From assembly GCF_040096615.1 (NCBI RefSeq), contig NZ_JBBMEJ010000005.1, forward strand, positions 62,001 to 126,000: DNA of 64,000 nt. The letters run 5' to 3'. How positions within the stretch are numbered: position 1 is the stretch's first letter; every line of letters begins with the position of its first letter. Position numbers and translations under genes: made by a program. Shown piece by piece: positions 34,006 through 43,777 of the stretch. Below the pieces are notes generated by a model. It saw nothing but the letters and a program-made list of their open reading frames with translations. It was not told the DNA's origin and did no database searches. Source of the DNA: Blautia_A aquisgranensis (GTDB taxonomy: Bacteria; Bacillota; Clostridia; Lachnospirales; Lachnospiraceae).

Positions 34006-36930
34006 ATGAATCCAGATCATCTGAAATCATATGAAGTCCTGAAGGAAGAAGAGCTTCAGGATATTCATTCCAAAGGCTGGCTTTTAAGACACAGAAAAAC
34101 AGGAGCCAGAGTAATGCTCATCGAGAACGATGATGAGAATAAAGTTTTTAATATTGCATTCCGCACACCGCCGAAGAACAGTACCGGTGTTGCCCATATT
34201 CTGGAACACAGCGTACTGTGCGGATCCCGGGAATTTCCGCTTAAAGATCCGTTTGTAGAGCTGGTAAAAGGCTCTCTTAACACATTCCTCAATGCGATGA
34301 CCTATCCGGACAAGACCTGCTATCCGGTAGCCAGCTGCAATGACCGGGATTTCCAGAATCTGATGCATGTATATCTGGATGCAGTATTTTATCCGAATAT
34401 TTACAAAAAAGAGGAGATTTTCCGCCAGGAGGGCTGGAACTATCATCTGGAGAATAAGGAAGGCCCGCTGAAATATAACGGTGTTGTATATAACGAGATG
34501 AAGGGAGCTTTTTCCTCACCGGATGATGTGCTGGAGCGTGAGATCATGAATTCCCTGTTCCCGGATACCACCTATGGATGTGAGTCCGGCGGTGATCCTG
34601 TGAATATCCCGGACTTAAGCTACGAGGAATTCCTGGATTTCCACAGACGTTATTATCATCCGTCCAACAGCTTTATCTATCTCTATGGAAACATGGACAT
34701 GGAAGAGAAGCTGGAGTTTATTGACAGCCATTATCTCTCTGCATTTGATTCCCTTGAGATCGATTCCGAGATCCAAAACCAGGAGGCTTTTGAAGCAGTA
34801 AAGGATATTCAGAAAAACTATCCGATTGCAGAGAATGAGGGAGAAGAGGACAACACATATCTTTCCTACAACATGGTTGTGGGTGAGGCAGCAGATATTA
34901 ATTTAAGCCTTGCTTTTGAAGTGCTGGACTATGCACTTTTAAGTGCGCCGGGTGCGCCGCTTAAACAGGCACTTCTTGATGCAAAGATCGGTAAGGACAT
35001 CTATGGTTCCTTTGAAGATGGAATCAAGCAGACCTATTTTTCCATTGTGGCAAAGGGCGCAAATTTAAGCCAGAAGGAAGAATTTGTAAAGGTGATCCGT
35101 GATACCCTTACAAAGATCGCAGAAGAGGGAATTGATAAAAAGGCAGTTACAGCAGGAATCAATTACTATGAGTTCCGTTTCCGTGAGGCAGATTTCTCCT
35201 CTTATCCGAAGGGACTGATGTACGGCCTTGATATCTTAAGCAGCTGGCTCTATGACGATCAGAAGCCGTTCTGCGAGGTACAGCTTCTGGAGGGCTTTGC
35301 GTTCCTCAAGAAAGCACGGGAAGAAGGATATTTCGAGGAGCTGATCCGCAAATATCTTCTGGATAACACCCATGGTTCCGTTCTTTCCCTGGTACCGGAA
35401 CGTGGCCTTGCGGCAAAGCGGGATAAGGAACTGGAAGAGAAGCTGGAGAATTACCGCAGCAGTCTTTCCGATGAGAAGCTTGAAGAAATGGTAGAGCGCA
35501 CAAAAGCACTGGAGGCTTATCAGGAGGCAGAGGAGGATCCGGAGGCTCTGACCTGTATCCCGATGCTTTCCAGAGAGGACATTAAAAAAGAGATCACAGG
35601 GCTGACTAATGAGGAGCATTTTGTAGATGACAGCCTGTTTTTATATCATGATGTATGCACCAATGGCATCGGATATGCAGATCTGCTTTTTGAGATCCAT
35701 GATTTCGATGTGAATACAGTCCATTATCTGGGACTCTTAAAATCCGTGCTTGGTGCAGTAGATACCGAGAATTACAGCTATGGAGAGCTGTTTAATGAGG
35801 TGAATGCAAGAACCGGTGGTATTGCTTATGGAATTGAGGTATTTGACAATGCCGCAGATACGGATGCGTTCCGTGCCATGTTTGCAGTGAGAGGCAAGGC
35901 ACTGTATCCGGAGATGAAGTTCATGTTCGACATGATCCGTGAGGTTCTTACCACATCCAAGCTGGAGGATACCAAGAGACTTTATGAGATCATTGCCAGA
36001 GTGAAATCCAGAGCACAGGCAAACCTTGTAAGTGCGGGACATTCCACAGCCGTACTTCGTGGCGCAGCCTACGCATCTCCGATGGCAGCATTCCAGGACG
36101 AAATGGCAGGAATCGGATACTATCAGTTTATTGAGAAGCTGGAGAAAGATTTTGACACCTGCAAGGATGAGATCATAAAAAATCTCCGCAGGGTCATGGA
36201 AACAGTTCTTCGTCCGGAGAACTTCTGCGTAAGCTACACAGGAGAGAGAGAATCCCTGGAGGCAGTGAAGACACAGGTAGGAGAGATCCGTAAAGTCCTG
36301 TTTAACGGACAGAAACAGGAGGAGACAGCACAGCCGGCCTGCATAAAGAAAAACGAGGCATTCAAAACCTCCGGTCAGGTTCAGTACGTAGCCCAGAACG
36401 GAAACTTCCGTAAAAAAGGTCTTGAATACACCGGCGCATTGGAGATCCTGAAGGTGATCTTAAGCTACGATTATCTCTGGATCAACATTCGTGTCAAGGG
36501 CGGCGCTTACGGCTGCATGAGCGGATTTAAGAGAAGTGGAGAGAGCTTCCTGGTATCTTACCGTGATCCGCATCTTAAGAGAACCCTGGAGGTATATCAG
36601 GGCGTACCGGCTTACATTCGTGCTTTTGAGGCAGACGAACGTGAGATGACCAAATATATCATCGGAACCATCAGCAACAAGGATGTGCCGAGAACACCAC
36701 AGATGCAGGGTGCGATCTCCAAGAGTGCATATTTCTCTCAGGTTACGGAGGAGATGCTGCAGAAGGAGAGAGACCAGATCATTGGAGCACAGAAAGAAGA
36801 TATTCAGGCACTGGCTGAGCTTGTGGAGGCAGTGCTTTCTGATGACCAGATCTGTGTTGTGGGAAGTGAGACAGCAATCGATAAGGCAGAAGATATCTTT
36901 ATGGAAGTGAAGCCGTTGATCAGCTGCTGA
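34006..36930 (+). CDS. M16C metallopeptidase (PreP/insulinase family)
   Basis: 974 residues with the four-domain architecture of presequence protease-type M16C enzymes. The inverted zinc motif HILEH is at residues 64-68 (AHILEHSVLCGS), with the downstream Glu in VVYNEMKGAFSSPDD. The C-terminal half holds the Arg/Tyr substrate motif region (RVKGGAYGCMSGFK). It has no signal peptide, so it should degrade peptides in the cytoplasm. CAGGAGGTTG lies before ATG. Confidence 0.92.
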   Translation: MNPDHLKSYEVLKEEELQDIHSKGWLLRHRKTGARVMLIENDDENKVFNIAFRTPPKNSTGVAHILEHSVLCGSREFPLKDPFVELVKGSLNTFLNAMTYPDKTCYPVASCNDRDFQNLMHVYLDAVFYPNIYKKEEIFRQEGWNYHLENKEGPLKYNGVVYNEMKGAFSSPDDVLEREIMNSLFPDTTYGCESGGDPVNIPDLSYEEFLDFHRRYYHPSNSFIYLYGNMDMEEKLEFIDSHYLSAFDSLEIDSEIQNQEAFEAVKDIQKNYPIAENEGEEDNTYLSYNMVVGEAADINLSLAFEVLDYALLSAPGAPLKQALLDAKIGKDIYGSFEDGIKQTYFSIVAKGANLSQKEEFVKVIRDTLTKIAEEGIDKKAVTAGINYYEFRFREADFSSYPKGLMYGLDILSSWLYDDQKPFCEVQLLEGFAFLKKAREEGYFEELIRKYLLDNTHGSVLSLVPERGLAAKRDKELEEKLENYRSSLSDEKLEEMVERTKALEAYQEAEEDPEALTCIPMLSREDIKKEITGLTNEEHFVDDSLFLYHDVCTNGIGYADLLFEIHDFDVNTVHYLGLLKSVLGAVDTENYSYGELFNEVNARTGGIAYGIEVFDNAADTDAFRAMFAVRGKALYPEMKFMFDMIREVLTTSKLEDTKRLYEIIARVKSRAQANLVSAGHSTAVLRGAAYASPMAAFQDEMAGIGYYQFIEKLEKDFDTCKDEIIKNLRRVMETVLRPENFCVSYTGERESLEAVKTQVGEIRKVLFNGQKQEETAQPACIKKNEAFKTSGQVQYVAQNGNFRKKGLEYTGALEILKVILSYDYLWINIRVKGGAYGCMSGFKRSGESFLVSYRDPHLKRTLEVYQGVPAYIRAFEADEREMTKYIIGTISNKDVPRTPQMQGAISKSAYFSQVTEEMLQKERDQIIGAQKEDIQALAELVEAVLSDDQICVVGSETAIDKAEDIFMEVKPLISC

Positions 36931-36946
36931 TAATCAGAATAAGAAT

Positions 36947-36974
36947 CCTGCTGTCCGTTAAATGGGACAGCAGG
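36947..36974. other. perfect hairpin between the M16C protease and era
   Basis: CCTGCTGTCC, eight-base loop, GGACAGCAGG. There is no T-run after it, so it is more likely a processing or stabilising element, or a weak terminator, than a full stop. Confidence 0.5.
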
Positions 36975-36991
36975 ACATGAGAGGATAAAGA

Positions 36992-37900
36992 ATGGAAAAT
37001 AATTTCAAATCAGGCTTTGTTGCGATCATCGGAAGACCAAACGTTGGAAAATCCACACTGATGAACCACCTCATCGGACAGAAGATCGCCATTACATCAA
37101 ACAAACCACAGACAACAAGAAATAAGATCCAGACCGTGTACACCAGTGACGAAGGACAGATCGTATTTCTTGATACACCAGGTATTCATAAGGCGAAAAA
37201 CAAGCTTGGTGAGTACATGGTGCAGGTTGCGGAGAGAACACTGAAGGAAGTGGACGCCATCATGTGGCTGGTGGAGCCGTCCACTTTTGTGGGAGCCGGA
37301 GAGCGCCACATTGCCGAGCAGCTTCAGAAGGTAGGAGTTCCGGTGATCCTGATCATCAACAAGATCGATACCGTTAAAAAAGAGGAGCTTCTTCCTGCAA
37401 TTGATACTTACCGCAAGATCTGCGATTTCGCAGAGATCATTCCGTGCTCTGCACTTCGTGGAAATAACACACAGGATATTATTCCGAGTATTTTTAAATA
37501 TCTGCCTTACGGACCGATGTTTTATGATGAGGATACTGTCACAGATCAGCCGCAGCGCCAGATCGCAGCAGAGATCATCCGTGAGAAAGCACTTCACGCG
37601 CTGGATGAGGAGATTCCGCATGGAATCGCCGTTGCCATCGATAGAATGAAGAAACGTCCGGGCAGAAGTAATATCATTGATATTGATGCGACTATCATCT
37701 GTGAGAGAAATTCCCACAAGGGAATTATCATCGGCAAGCAGGGTGCCATGCTGAAAAAAATCGGAAGCAATGCCCGCTATGAGCTGGAACGCATGCTGGA
37801 ATCCAAGGTAAATTTAAAACTCTGGGTCAAGGTAACAAAGAACTGGCGTGACAGTGACTTCCTGATCAAGAACTTTGGATACGATAAGAAAGAAATCTAA
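36992..37900 (+). CDS. era: GTPase Era
   Basis: 302 residues. G1 GRPNVGKST, G2 region TTRNKIQ, G3 DTPGIHKAK, G4 NKID and a C-terminal KH domain (SHKGIIIGKQGAMLKKIG). It binds the 3' end of 16S rRNA during 30S assembly. AGAGGATAAAG precedes ATG. It is followed after 3 bases by recO, a common pairing. Confidence 0.97.
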   Translation: MENNFKSGFVAIIGRPNVGKSTLMNHLIGQKIAITSNKPQTTRNKIQTVYTSDEGQIVFLDTPGIHKAKNKLGEYMVQVAERTLKEVDAIMWLVEPSTFVGAGERHIAEQLQKVGVPVILIINKIDTVKKEELLPAIDTYRKICDFAEIIPCSALRGNNTQDIIPSIFKYLPYGPMFYDEDTVTDQPQRQIAAEIIREKALHALDEEIPHGIAVAIDRMKKRPGRSNIIDIDATIICERNSHKGIIIGKQGAMLKKIGSNARYELERMLESKVNLKLWVKVTKNWRDSDFLIKNFGYDKKEI

Positions 37901-37903
37901 AAA

Positions 37904-38659
37904 ATGAGTGATCTGATTACAGTGCAGGGAGTGGTGCTTTCTGCCATGCCGGTGGGAGACTATGACAAGCGGATCGTTCTCCTTACAAGGGAGCGGGGAA
38001 AAATTTCCGCTTTTGCAAAAGGGGCAAGGAGACAGAACAGTCCGTTCATGGCGGCAGCCAATCCCTTTGTGTTCGGAAGCTTTACCCTTTATGAGGGAAG
38101 AACAAGCTATAATCTCAATCAGGTCAGTGTACAGCATCATTTTGTGGAGCTGGCCACGCAGCAGCCGGGCGTGTATTACGGCTATTATTTTCTGGAGCTT
38201 GCGGACTATTTTGGCAAGGAAGGAACGGATGAGAAAGAGATGATGAATCTTCTTTATGTCACCATCAAAGCGATTCTCAATCCTCATATTGATGACCGGC
38301 TTGTGCGCTGCATTTATGAGCTTCGCACTATGACAGTCCAGGGGCTGATGCCACAGCTGTTCCAGTGTGCGGACTGTGGAAAAGAGCTTACAGAAGACGA
38401 AAAAGAGCTGTTTTTTTCCCAGGATGAGCATGGGCTTCTCTGCAGTGACTGCAGCAGGAGGGCTGTGGACAGGAAACGGATCTCAGAGGCTGCACTGTAT
38501 GCGATGCGGTACATAGCCGTTTCCCCGCTGTCAAAATTATATACGTTTACTGTACGTGAGGATGTGCTCCGGGAGCTGGAACGTCATATTTACCGGTATA
38601 CAGAGCTGAACACAGATAAGCGCTTCAAAAGTCTTGAAATTCTGGAAATGATGCGGTGA
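37904..38659 (+). CDS. recO: DNA repair protein RecO
   Basis: 251 residues. N-terminal OB fold (VVLSAMPVGDYDKRIVLLTRERGKISAFAKGARR, seen in parts) and a C-terminal zinc module with CADCGK and CSDCS. It mediates RecA loading in gap repair. It starts 3 bases after era, with no separate promoter. Confidence 0.94.
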   Translation: MSDLITVQGVVLSAMPVGDYDKRIVLLTRERGKISAFAKGARRQNSPFMAAANPFVFGSFTLYEGRTSYNLNQVSVQHHFVELATQQPGVYYGYYFLELADYFGKEGTDEKEMMNLLYVTIKAILNPHIDDRLVRCIYELRTMTVQGLMPQLFQCADCGKELTEDEKELFFSQDEHGLLCSDCSRRAVDRKRISEAALYAMRYIAVSPLSKLYTFTVREDVLRELERHIYRYTELNTDKRFKSLEILEMMR

Positions 38660-38672
38660 CTGGGAAATATCC

Positions 38673-38701
38673 TTGAAAAATCACAGGGATGCTAGTATAA
38701 T
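38673..38701 (+). promoter_or_regulatory. promoter of glyS
   Basis: TTGAAA at 38673-38678, a 17-base spacer, then TATAAT at 38696-38701. The 68-base leader has only a short CAGCT/AGCTG hairpin and no T-box element. Confidence 0.72.
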
Positions 38702-38769
38702 AAGACCAAAAAATGTAAAAAACAGCTTTCATAAAGCAGGAGAGCTGTAAGTCAAGAGGAGAAAAAATC

Positions 38770-40164
38770 ATGGAAAAAACAATGGAAAAGATCGTAGCTC
38801 TTGCAAAAGCCAGAGGATTTGTTTATCCAGGTTCCGAGATCTACGGTGGCCTGGCTAACACATGGGATTACGGTAATCTCGGTGTAGAGCTTAAAAATAA
38901 CGTAAAACGTGCATGGTGGCAGAAATTCGTACAGGAGTCTCCGTACAACGTAGGTGTTGACTGTGCGATCCTTATGAATCCACAGACATGGATCGCTTCC
39001 GGACATCTTGGCGGATTTTCTGATCCTCTTATGGACTGTAAAGAGTGCCATGAGCGTTTCCGTGCAGATAAGCTGATCGAGGATTACTGTGCAGAGCATG
39101 ACATTGCCATTGAGGGAAGTGTTGATGCCTGGTCACAGGAGAAGATGATGGACTTTATCAAGGAGCATGAGGTAGCATGCCCGAGCTGTGGCAAGCACAA
39201 CTTCACAGATATCCGTCAGTTCAACCTGATGTTCAAGACATTCCAGGGTGTTACTGAGGATGCCAAGAATACCGTATATTTAAGACCGGAGACAGCACAG
39301 GGTATCTTTGTAAACTTCAAGAATGTACAGAGAACATCCCGTAAGAAGATTCCGTTTGGTATCGGCCAGATTGGTAAATCTTTCCGTAACGAGATCACAC
39401 CTGGTAACTTCACATTCCGTACACGTGAGTTCGAGCAGATGGAGCTTGAGTTCTTCTGTGAGCCGGATACAGACCTTGAGTGGTTTGCATACTGGAAGAA
39501 GTTCTGTCTTGACTGGCTGAGCTCCCTTGGTCTTAAGGATGACGAGGTTCGTTACCGTGATCATGATAAGGAAGAGCTGAGCTTCTACAGCAAGGCTACT
39601 ACAGACGTAGAGTTCCTGTTCCCGTTCGGATGGGGCGAGCTCTGGGGAATCGCAGACAGAACAGATTATGACCTGACACAGCATCAGAACGTATCCGGTC
39701 AGGATCTGACATACTTCGATGATGAGAAGAAACAGAAATACATTCCGTATGTTATCGAGCCGTCACTTGGAGCAGACCGTATGGTTCTCGCATTCCTCTG
39801 CAGTGCTTATGACGAGGAAGTTCTGGATGCAGAGAAGAACGATGTTCGTACAGTTCTTCATTTCCATCCGGTACTTGCACCGGTTAAGATCGGTGTGCTT
39901 CCGCTTTCCAAGAAGCTTAACGAGGGTGCAGAGAAGATCTTCCACCAGCTCTCCAAGAAATACAACTGCGAGTATGATGACCGTGGAAACATCGGTAAAC
40001 GTTACCGCAGACAGGATGAGATCGGTACTCCATTCTGCATCACTTATGATTTCGAGTCTGAGAATGACGGTGCTGTTACTGTCCGTGACCGTGACACCAT
40101 GGAGCAGGTACGTGTGAAGATTGATGAGCTTGACGCATACTTTGCTGACAAATTTACTTTCTAA
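38770..40164 (+). CDS. glyS: glycine--tRNA ligase, homodimeric class II
   Basis: 464 residues. Class II motifs: FRNEITPGNFTFRTREFEQMELEFF (motif 2, in parts) and the motif 3 Gly-Ala-Asp-Arg in EPSLGADRMVLAFL, plus the anticodon-binding C-terminal domain (VLAPVKIGVLPLSKK). The start MEKTMEKIVALAKARGFVYPGSEIYGG is typical of the bacterial alpha-2 type. A symbol of glyQS or glyS is used for this form. Confidence 0.96.
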   Translation: MEKTMEKIVALAKARGFVYPGSEIYGGLANTWDYGNLGVELKNNVKRAWWQKFVQESPYNVGVDCAILMNPQTWIASGHLGGFSDPLMDCKECHERFRADKLIEDYCAEHDIAIEGSVDAWSQEKMMDFIKEHEVACPSCGKHNFTDIRQFNLMFKTFQGVTEDAKNTVYLRPETAQGIFVNFKNVQRTSRKKIPFGIGQIGKSFRNEITPGNFTFRTREFEQMELEFFCEPDTDLEWFAYWKKFCLDWLSSLGLKDDEVRYRDHDKEELSFYSKATTDVEFLFPFGWGELWGIADRTDYDLTQHQNVSGQDLTYFDDEKKQKYIPYVIEPSLGADRMVLAFLCSAYDEEVLDAEKNDVRTVLHFHPVLAPVKIGVLPLSKKLNEGAEKIFHQLSKKYNCEYDDRGNIGKRYRRQDEIGTPFCITYDFESENDGAVTVRDRDTMEQVRVKIDELDAYFADKFTF

Positions 40165-40192
40165 ACTGATCTGAAAATTAGAATAAACAGAG

Positions 40193-40232
40193 AAACACCC
40201 CCGGCTGCTGGTTCAGACCGGAGGTGTTTTTT
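40193..40232. terminator. bidirectional terminator shared by glyS and the AraC gene
   Basis: AAACACC and CCGG pair with CCGG and GGTGTTT, followed by T-runs on both strands. The last ten codons of the AraC-family gene lie inside it. Confidence 0.75.
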
Positions 40233-41079
40233 GAATAAGCTTATTCTTCATCCGCCAGCTTCTTGGCGAAATTCCGTATATATTTTTGAATGCCCGGGAA
40301 AAATGAAGCTGATTGGGATAGCCCACAGCATTTCCGATATCTGCAATAGAAAGAGATGTGATCTTCAGAAGCTCTGCGGCCTTGCTCATACGATAGCTGA
40401 TGAGAAATTCCTGTGGTGAACGGCCGATGGTATCGTGGAAGATCTTTCCGAAATAGCTTCGGTTGAGTCCGCAGCAGGCAGCGATATCCTCCACAGAGAT
40501 ATCATTCTGAAAATTCTGCTCAATAAAGGAAAGTGCCTCCTTGATATAGAAATCACGGATACTTCCATCCTGTTTCATGCGGACTGTTTTTGCGGAGCGC
40601 ATAAAATAATCCAGGAAAAGCCAGGTATGTCCGATGAGATGAAAAGGTGACTCCTGGGAATTGTGGCAGATGTAGAGCATTTCTTCCATCATCTTCTGGC
40701 GGAGTTCGGAATTGTGGCTGTGGTAGACCGGCTGATTCAGGCTTAAGCCGGCAGTCTCTACGATCTCTTTTGCCCGGAGACCGTCAAATTCCACCCAGGT
40801 ATATTCCCATGGAAAGCTGGTGTCTGCAATATAGGTGTTGATCTGTCCCGGAAAAAGCATAAAGCCCTGGCCGCTCTTGATCTGAAAATTGACGGTTTCT
40901 CCGGCAGAATTATTCGCCATCAAAGTCCCGGTGCCGGAGATCACATAATGGAAGATATAGTGGTTACGCACAGCAGGACCGAAGGAATGTGCCGGAGCAC
41001 AGTGCTCCCAGCCGTACTGATATAAGCCGATGTCAACGAAATTTTCATTGGGAAAAACAGAAAAAAGAAGATCGTTCAT
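40213..41079 (-). CDS. AraC-family regulator of the alpha-galactoside operon
   Basis: 288 residues. An N-terminal cupin sugar-sensing domain (YVISGTGTLMA, GQGFMLFPGQINTYIAD) is followed by two helix-turn-helix motifs (ISVEDIAACCGLNRSYFGKIF; LSIADIGNAVGYPNQLHFSRAFK) at residues about 190-280. It is similar in layout to MsmR/RafR regulators. It is divergent from the sugar ABC and alpha-galactosidase genes, so it most likely activates them when raffinose or melibiose is present. The shared 520-base gap carries candidate binding sites. Confidence 0.88.
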   Translation of the reverse strand: MNDLLFSVFPNENFVDIGLYQYGWEHCAPAHSFGPAVRNHYIFHYVISGTGTLMANNSAGETVNFQIKSGQGFMLFPGQINTYIADTSFPWEYTWVEFDGLRAKEIVETAGLSLNQPVYHSHNSELRQKMMEEMLYICHNSQESPFHLIGHTWLFLDYFMRSAKTVRMKQDGSIRDFYIKEALSFIEQNFQNDISVEDIAACCGLNRSYFGKIFHDTIGRSPQEFLISYRMSKAAELLKITSLSIADIGNAVGYPNQLHFSRAFKNIYGISPRSWRMKNKLIQKTPPV

Positions 41080-41600
41080 ATATTCACCCTGTATTATAAG
41101 AGATTTTGTGTACTATCAGCATTATATAGCAAAAGAACGGAGAATTTCAATAAATATACAGAAAAATGTATTTCATTACAAAATGAAAAAAACAGGCATG
41201 GTTTTTTGATGTGAAAAACGTACAAAAATAAAGAAAAAACTTTGTGAAGAATTTAAGTTTCTCGAGAAACCATTTGATTTTGGCGGAATACTGGAATATG
41301 CTCATCTCAGATAAAATATTGAAGTAAGGAGATTCTGGAAGATGTAAAAAAACAAAACATAAGGAAATAAAAACATAATATATCAAAATGCTAGATAACT
41401 TTAAATGATATGGCAAAATGACGCATTTTGATATAAAACAGAAAAAATGCTGCTATTTATACAAGCATAAAGCTATGTTAAAATAGGTTCTACAAAGAAA
41501 TGATACCGGAAAGCAGAACGTGTATATCCCCGGAAAGTATATTTTAGGGACGGGTGATAACAGAGCTTTTCAGAGAAAGAGAAGGAAGGAGCATAATAAG
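41080..41600. promoter_or_regulatory. divergent control region between the AraC gene and the sugar operon
   Basis: A 521-base AT-rich gap without a credible gene. It contains a perfect 14-base palindrome GTTTCTCGAGAAAC at 41257-41270; three CAAAATG half-sites at 41384-41390 (direct), 41414-41420 (direct) and 41424-41430 (inverted); and a weak promoter (TTTATA 41456-41461, 17 bases, TAAAAT 41479-41484). The half-sites end 26 bases before the -35 hexamer, a normal place for an AraC-type activator. A catabolite site was not found. Confidence 0.6.
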
Positions 41601-42896
41601 ATGCGAAACAGAAGTAAATGGATATTCTGTATGGGACTTGCCTTTACCATGGCGGCCACAACCGTATTGAGTGGATGTAGCCTGGGAAAAAAAGACAGCG
41701 GAAAAACGGAAATAGAACTTGTCCAGTATAAGCCGGAAGCGGTAAAAGCATTCGAAAAGATGGAAGAAAAGTTCAATGCCACTCACGATGATATTCATCT
41801 TACCATTGAATCGCCGAATGATGCAATGACTGTGCTGAAAACAAGATTTATCCGGGAGGACAATCCGGATATCATTGGAATCGGCGGTGAGGTAAGCTAT
41901 TCCAATTTCCTGGACTCGGACATGTTGATGGATATTTCGGATTATCAGGGACTGGATTCGATCAAGGACGCATACAAAGAGATCGATAAGGCACTGGAAT
42001 TTGTTCCGGAGGACGGCGTATATGCAGTTCCTTATGTGGCCAATGCAGCAGGAATTCTGTATAACAAGGACATGTTTGAAGAACATGGATGGCAGATCCC
42101 GACAACCTGGGATGAATTCATGGATCTCTGTGAGGAGATCAAAGCAGCAGGCATTCTTCCCCTGTATTTTGGATTTAAGGACACATGGACCTGTCTTGCA
42201 CCGTGGAACTCTATTGCAGTAGATCTTGCGCCGGCAGATGTATGCCGGCAGGTAAACAAGGGAGAAACGACCTTTACGGAAGAGTATAAGGAGGCTGCGG
42301 ACCGTATGCTGGAGCTTCTTCCGTATGGCCCGGATGATCCATTTGCCTATGACTACAACGGAGCCTGCACAGCCTTTGCAAACGGGGAATCAGCTATGTA
42401 TCCTATTGGAAGCTATGCGATCCCGCAGATTCAGAGCGTAAATCCGGATATGAATATTGATTCTTTTGTAACTCCGGCAAGCAACGATCCGTCAGAAAAC
42501 AAACTGAATTCCGGTATTGACCTTCAGTTCTGTGTTATGAATGACTGCGAGAACAAGGAAGCAGCTTATGAAGTTCTGGATTTCCTTCTGGAGGATGAGA
42601 ATATACAGACATACCTGGACGACCAGAAAGCGGTTCCATGTAAAGAAGGCGATTTCACACTGCCGGAAACACTGGATGGAATGAAGGAATACATAAAAGA
42701 AGGAAAAATGGCCGATTATCAGGATCATTATTATCCGTCCGAGATGGCAGTAGATGCACAGATCCAGACCTTCCTGATGAAAAAAGACGAGGATGCATTC
42801 CTGAAGAAATTTGACAAAGACTGGATAAGATACAATCGTGATATTATCCGTAAGGTTCAGGATTATGAGAAGAAACAGGAGAAAGGAGAGAACTGA
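41601..42896 (+). CDS. sugar-binding lipoprotein of an ABC transporter
   Basis: 431 residues. A lipoprotein signal peptide ends in the lipobox LSGC near residue 26. The mature part is a family 1 extracellular solute-binding protein with the usual pattern (IELVQYKPEAVKAFEKMEEKF, in parts; PYVANAAGILYNKDMFEEHG; FANGESAMYPIGSYAIPQI). It is the first gene of the operon with two permeases and alpha-galactosidase, so raffinose-family sugars or melibiose are the likely ligands. The start at 41601 has AAGGAAGGAGC; the frame is open further upstream but without a better start. Confidence 0.9.
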   Translation: MRNRSKWIFCMGLAFTMAATTVLSGCSLGKKDSGKTEIELVQYKPEAVKAFEKMEEKFNATHDDIHLTIESPNDAMTVLKTRFIREDNPDIIGIGGEVSYSNFLDSDMLMDISDYQGLDSIKDAYKEIDKALEFVPEDGVYAVPYVANAAGILYNKDMFEEHGWQIPTTWDEFMDLCEEIKAAGILPLYFGFKDTWTCLAPWNSIAVDLAPADVCRQVNKGETTFTEEYKEAADRMLELLPYGPDDPFAYDYNGACTAFANGESAMYPIGSYAIPQIQSVNPDMNIDSFVTPASNDPSENKLNSGIDLQFCVMNDCENKEAAYEVLDFLLEDENIQTYLDDQKAVPCKEGDFTLPETLDGMKEYIKEGKMADYQDHYYPSEMAVDAQIQTFLMKKDEDAFLKKFDKDWIRYNRDIIRKVQDYEKKQEKGEN

Positions 42897-42898
42897 TC

Positions 42899-43777
42899 AT
42901 GGGAAAAAAATCTATGAGTGGAAGAAAAATGACATTTCTGCTGATCACGATTCCGATTGTGGCACTGTTTTTCTGCTTTAACACACTGCCATTGATCAAA
43001 GGTGTGATCTACAGCTTTACCAACTTTAAGGGATATGGAAGCTATGACTGGGTTGGCCTTCGAAACTATAAAGATCTTTTTACGGACAGCAGAGTAGGTG
43101 GCTCCTATCTGTTCACCTTTAAGCTGGCTATTGCGGCAACGATCGTGACCAATGTGGTCAGTCTGCTCCTGGCACTGGGACTGAACAGCAAGATCCGTTT
43201 CAAGAGTGCACTGCGTGGAGCTTATTTTATCCCGAATGTACTTGGAGCTCTTGTTGTAGGATATATTTTCAACTATTTATTTACATACATTCTTCCGGCG
43301 TTCGGAAAAGCCATCGGAAGCAAAACCTTTTCCTCAAGTATGCTTTCCAGCACAAGCCTTGCATGGGTAGCTATCGTGGTTGTGTGTGCATGGCAGTCCA
43401 TCGCAATGAACACGATCATCTATATCTCCGGTCTTCAGACAGTTCCGGAGGATGTGTATGAGGCAGGTGCCATTGACGGAGCTACCGGCTTTGCAAAATT
43501 CCGTTATCTGACCTTTCCGTTGATCATTCCGTTCTTCAGCATCAACATGGTACTGTGTGTGAAGAACTTCCTGATGGTATTTGACCAGATCATGGCCTTG
43601 ACAAAAGGCGGTCCTGCACAGAGTACAGAGTCTATTTCCTACCTGATCTACAACAACGGTATGAGTGGCGGTCAGTTCGGTTTCCAGAGTGCCAATGCCG
43701 TGGTATTCTTCGTTGTGATCGTGATCATTTCCGTAGCACAGATGACCATCACAGGTAAAAAGGAGGAACAGCTGTAA
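42899..43777 (+). CDS. sugar ABC transporter permease, MalF type
   Basis: 292 residues, about six membrane helices. The EAA loop is VYEAGAIDGATGFAKFRYLTFP (in parts), which contacts the ATPase. The N-terminal TFLLITIPIVALFFCFNTLPL and GVIYSFTNF are typical. It follows the binding protein by 2 bases and overlaps the next permease by 1 base. No ATPase gene is in the operon, so a shared MsmK-type ATPase elsewhere in the genome is expected. Confidence 0.92.
   Translation: MGKKSMSGRKMTFLLITIPIVALFFCFNTLPLIKGVIYSFTNFKGYGSYDWVGLRNYKDLFTDSRVGGSYLFTFKLAIAATIVTNVVSLLLALGLNSKIRFKSALRGAYFIPNVLGALVVGYIFNYLFTYILPAFGKAIGSKTFSSSMLSSTSLAWVAIVVVCAWQSIAMNTIIYISGLQTVPEDVYEAGAIDGATGFAKFRYLTFPLIIPFFSINMVLCVKNFLMVFDQIMALTKGGPAQSTESISYLIYNNGMSGGQFGFQSANAVVFFVVIVIISVAQMTITGKKEEQL

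Noticed and set aside
38702..38769. T-box riboswitch ahead of glyS
   Set aside because: The leader is only 68 bases, with one short hairpin and no T-box consensus or terminator.
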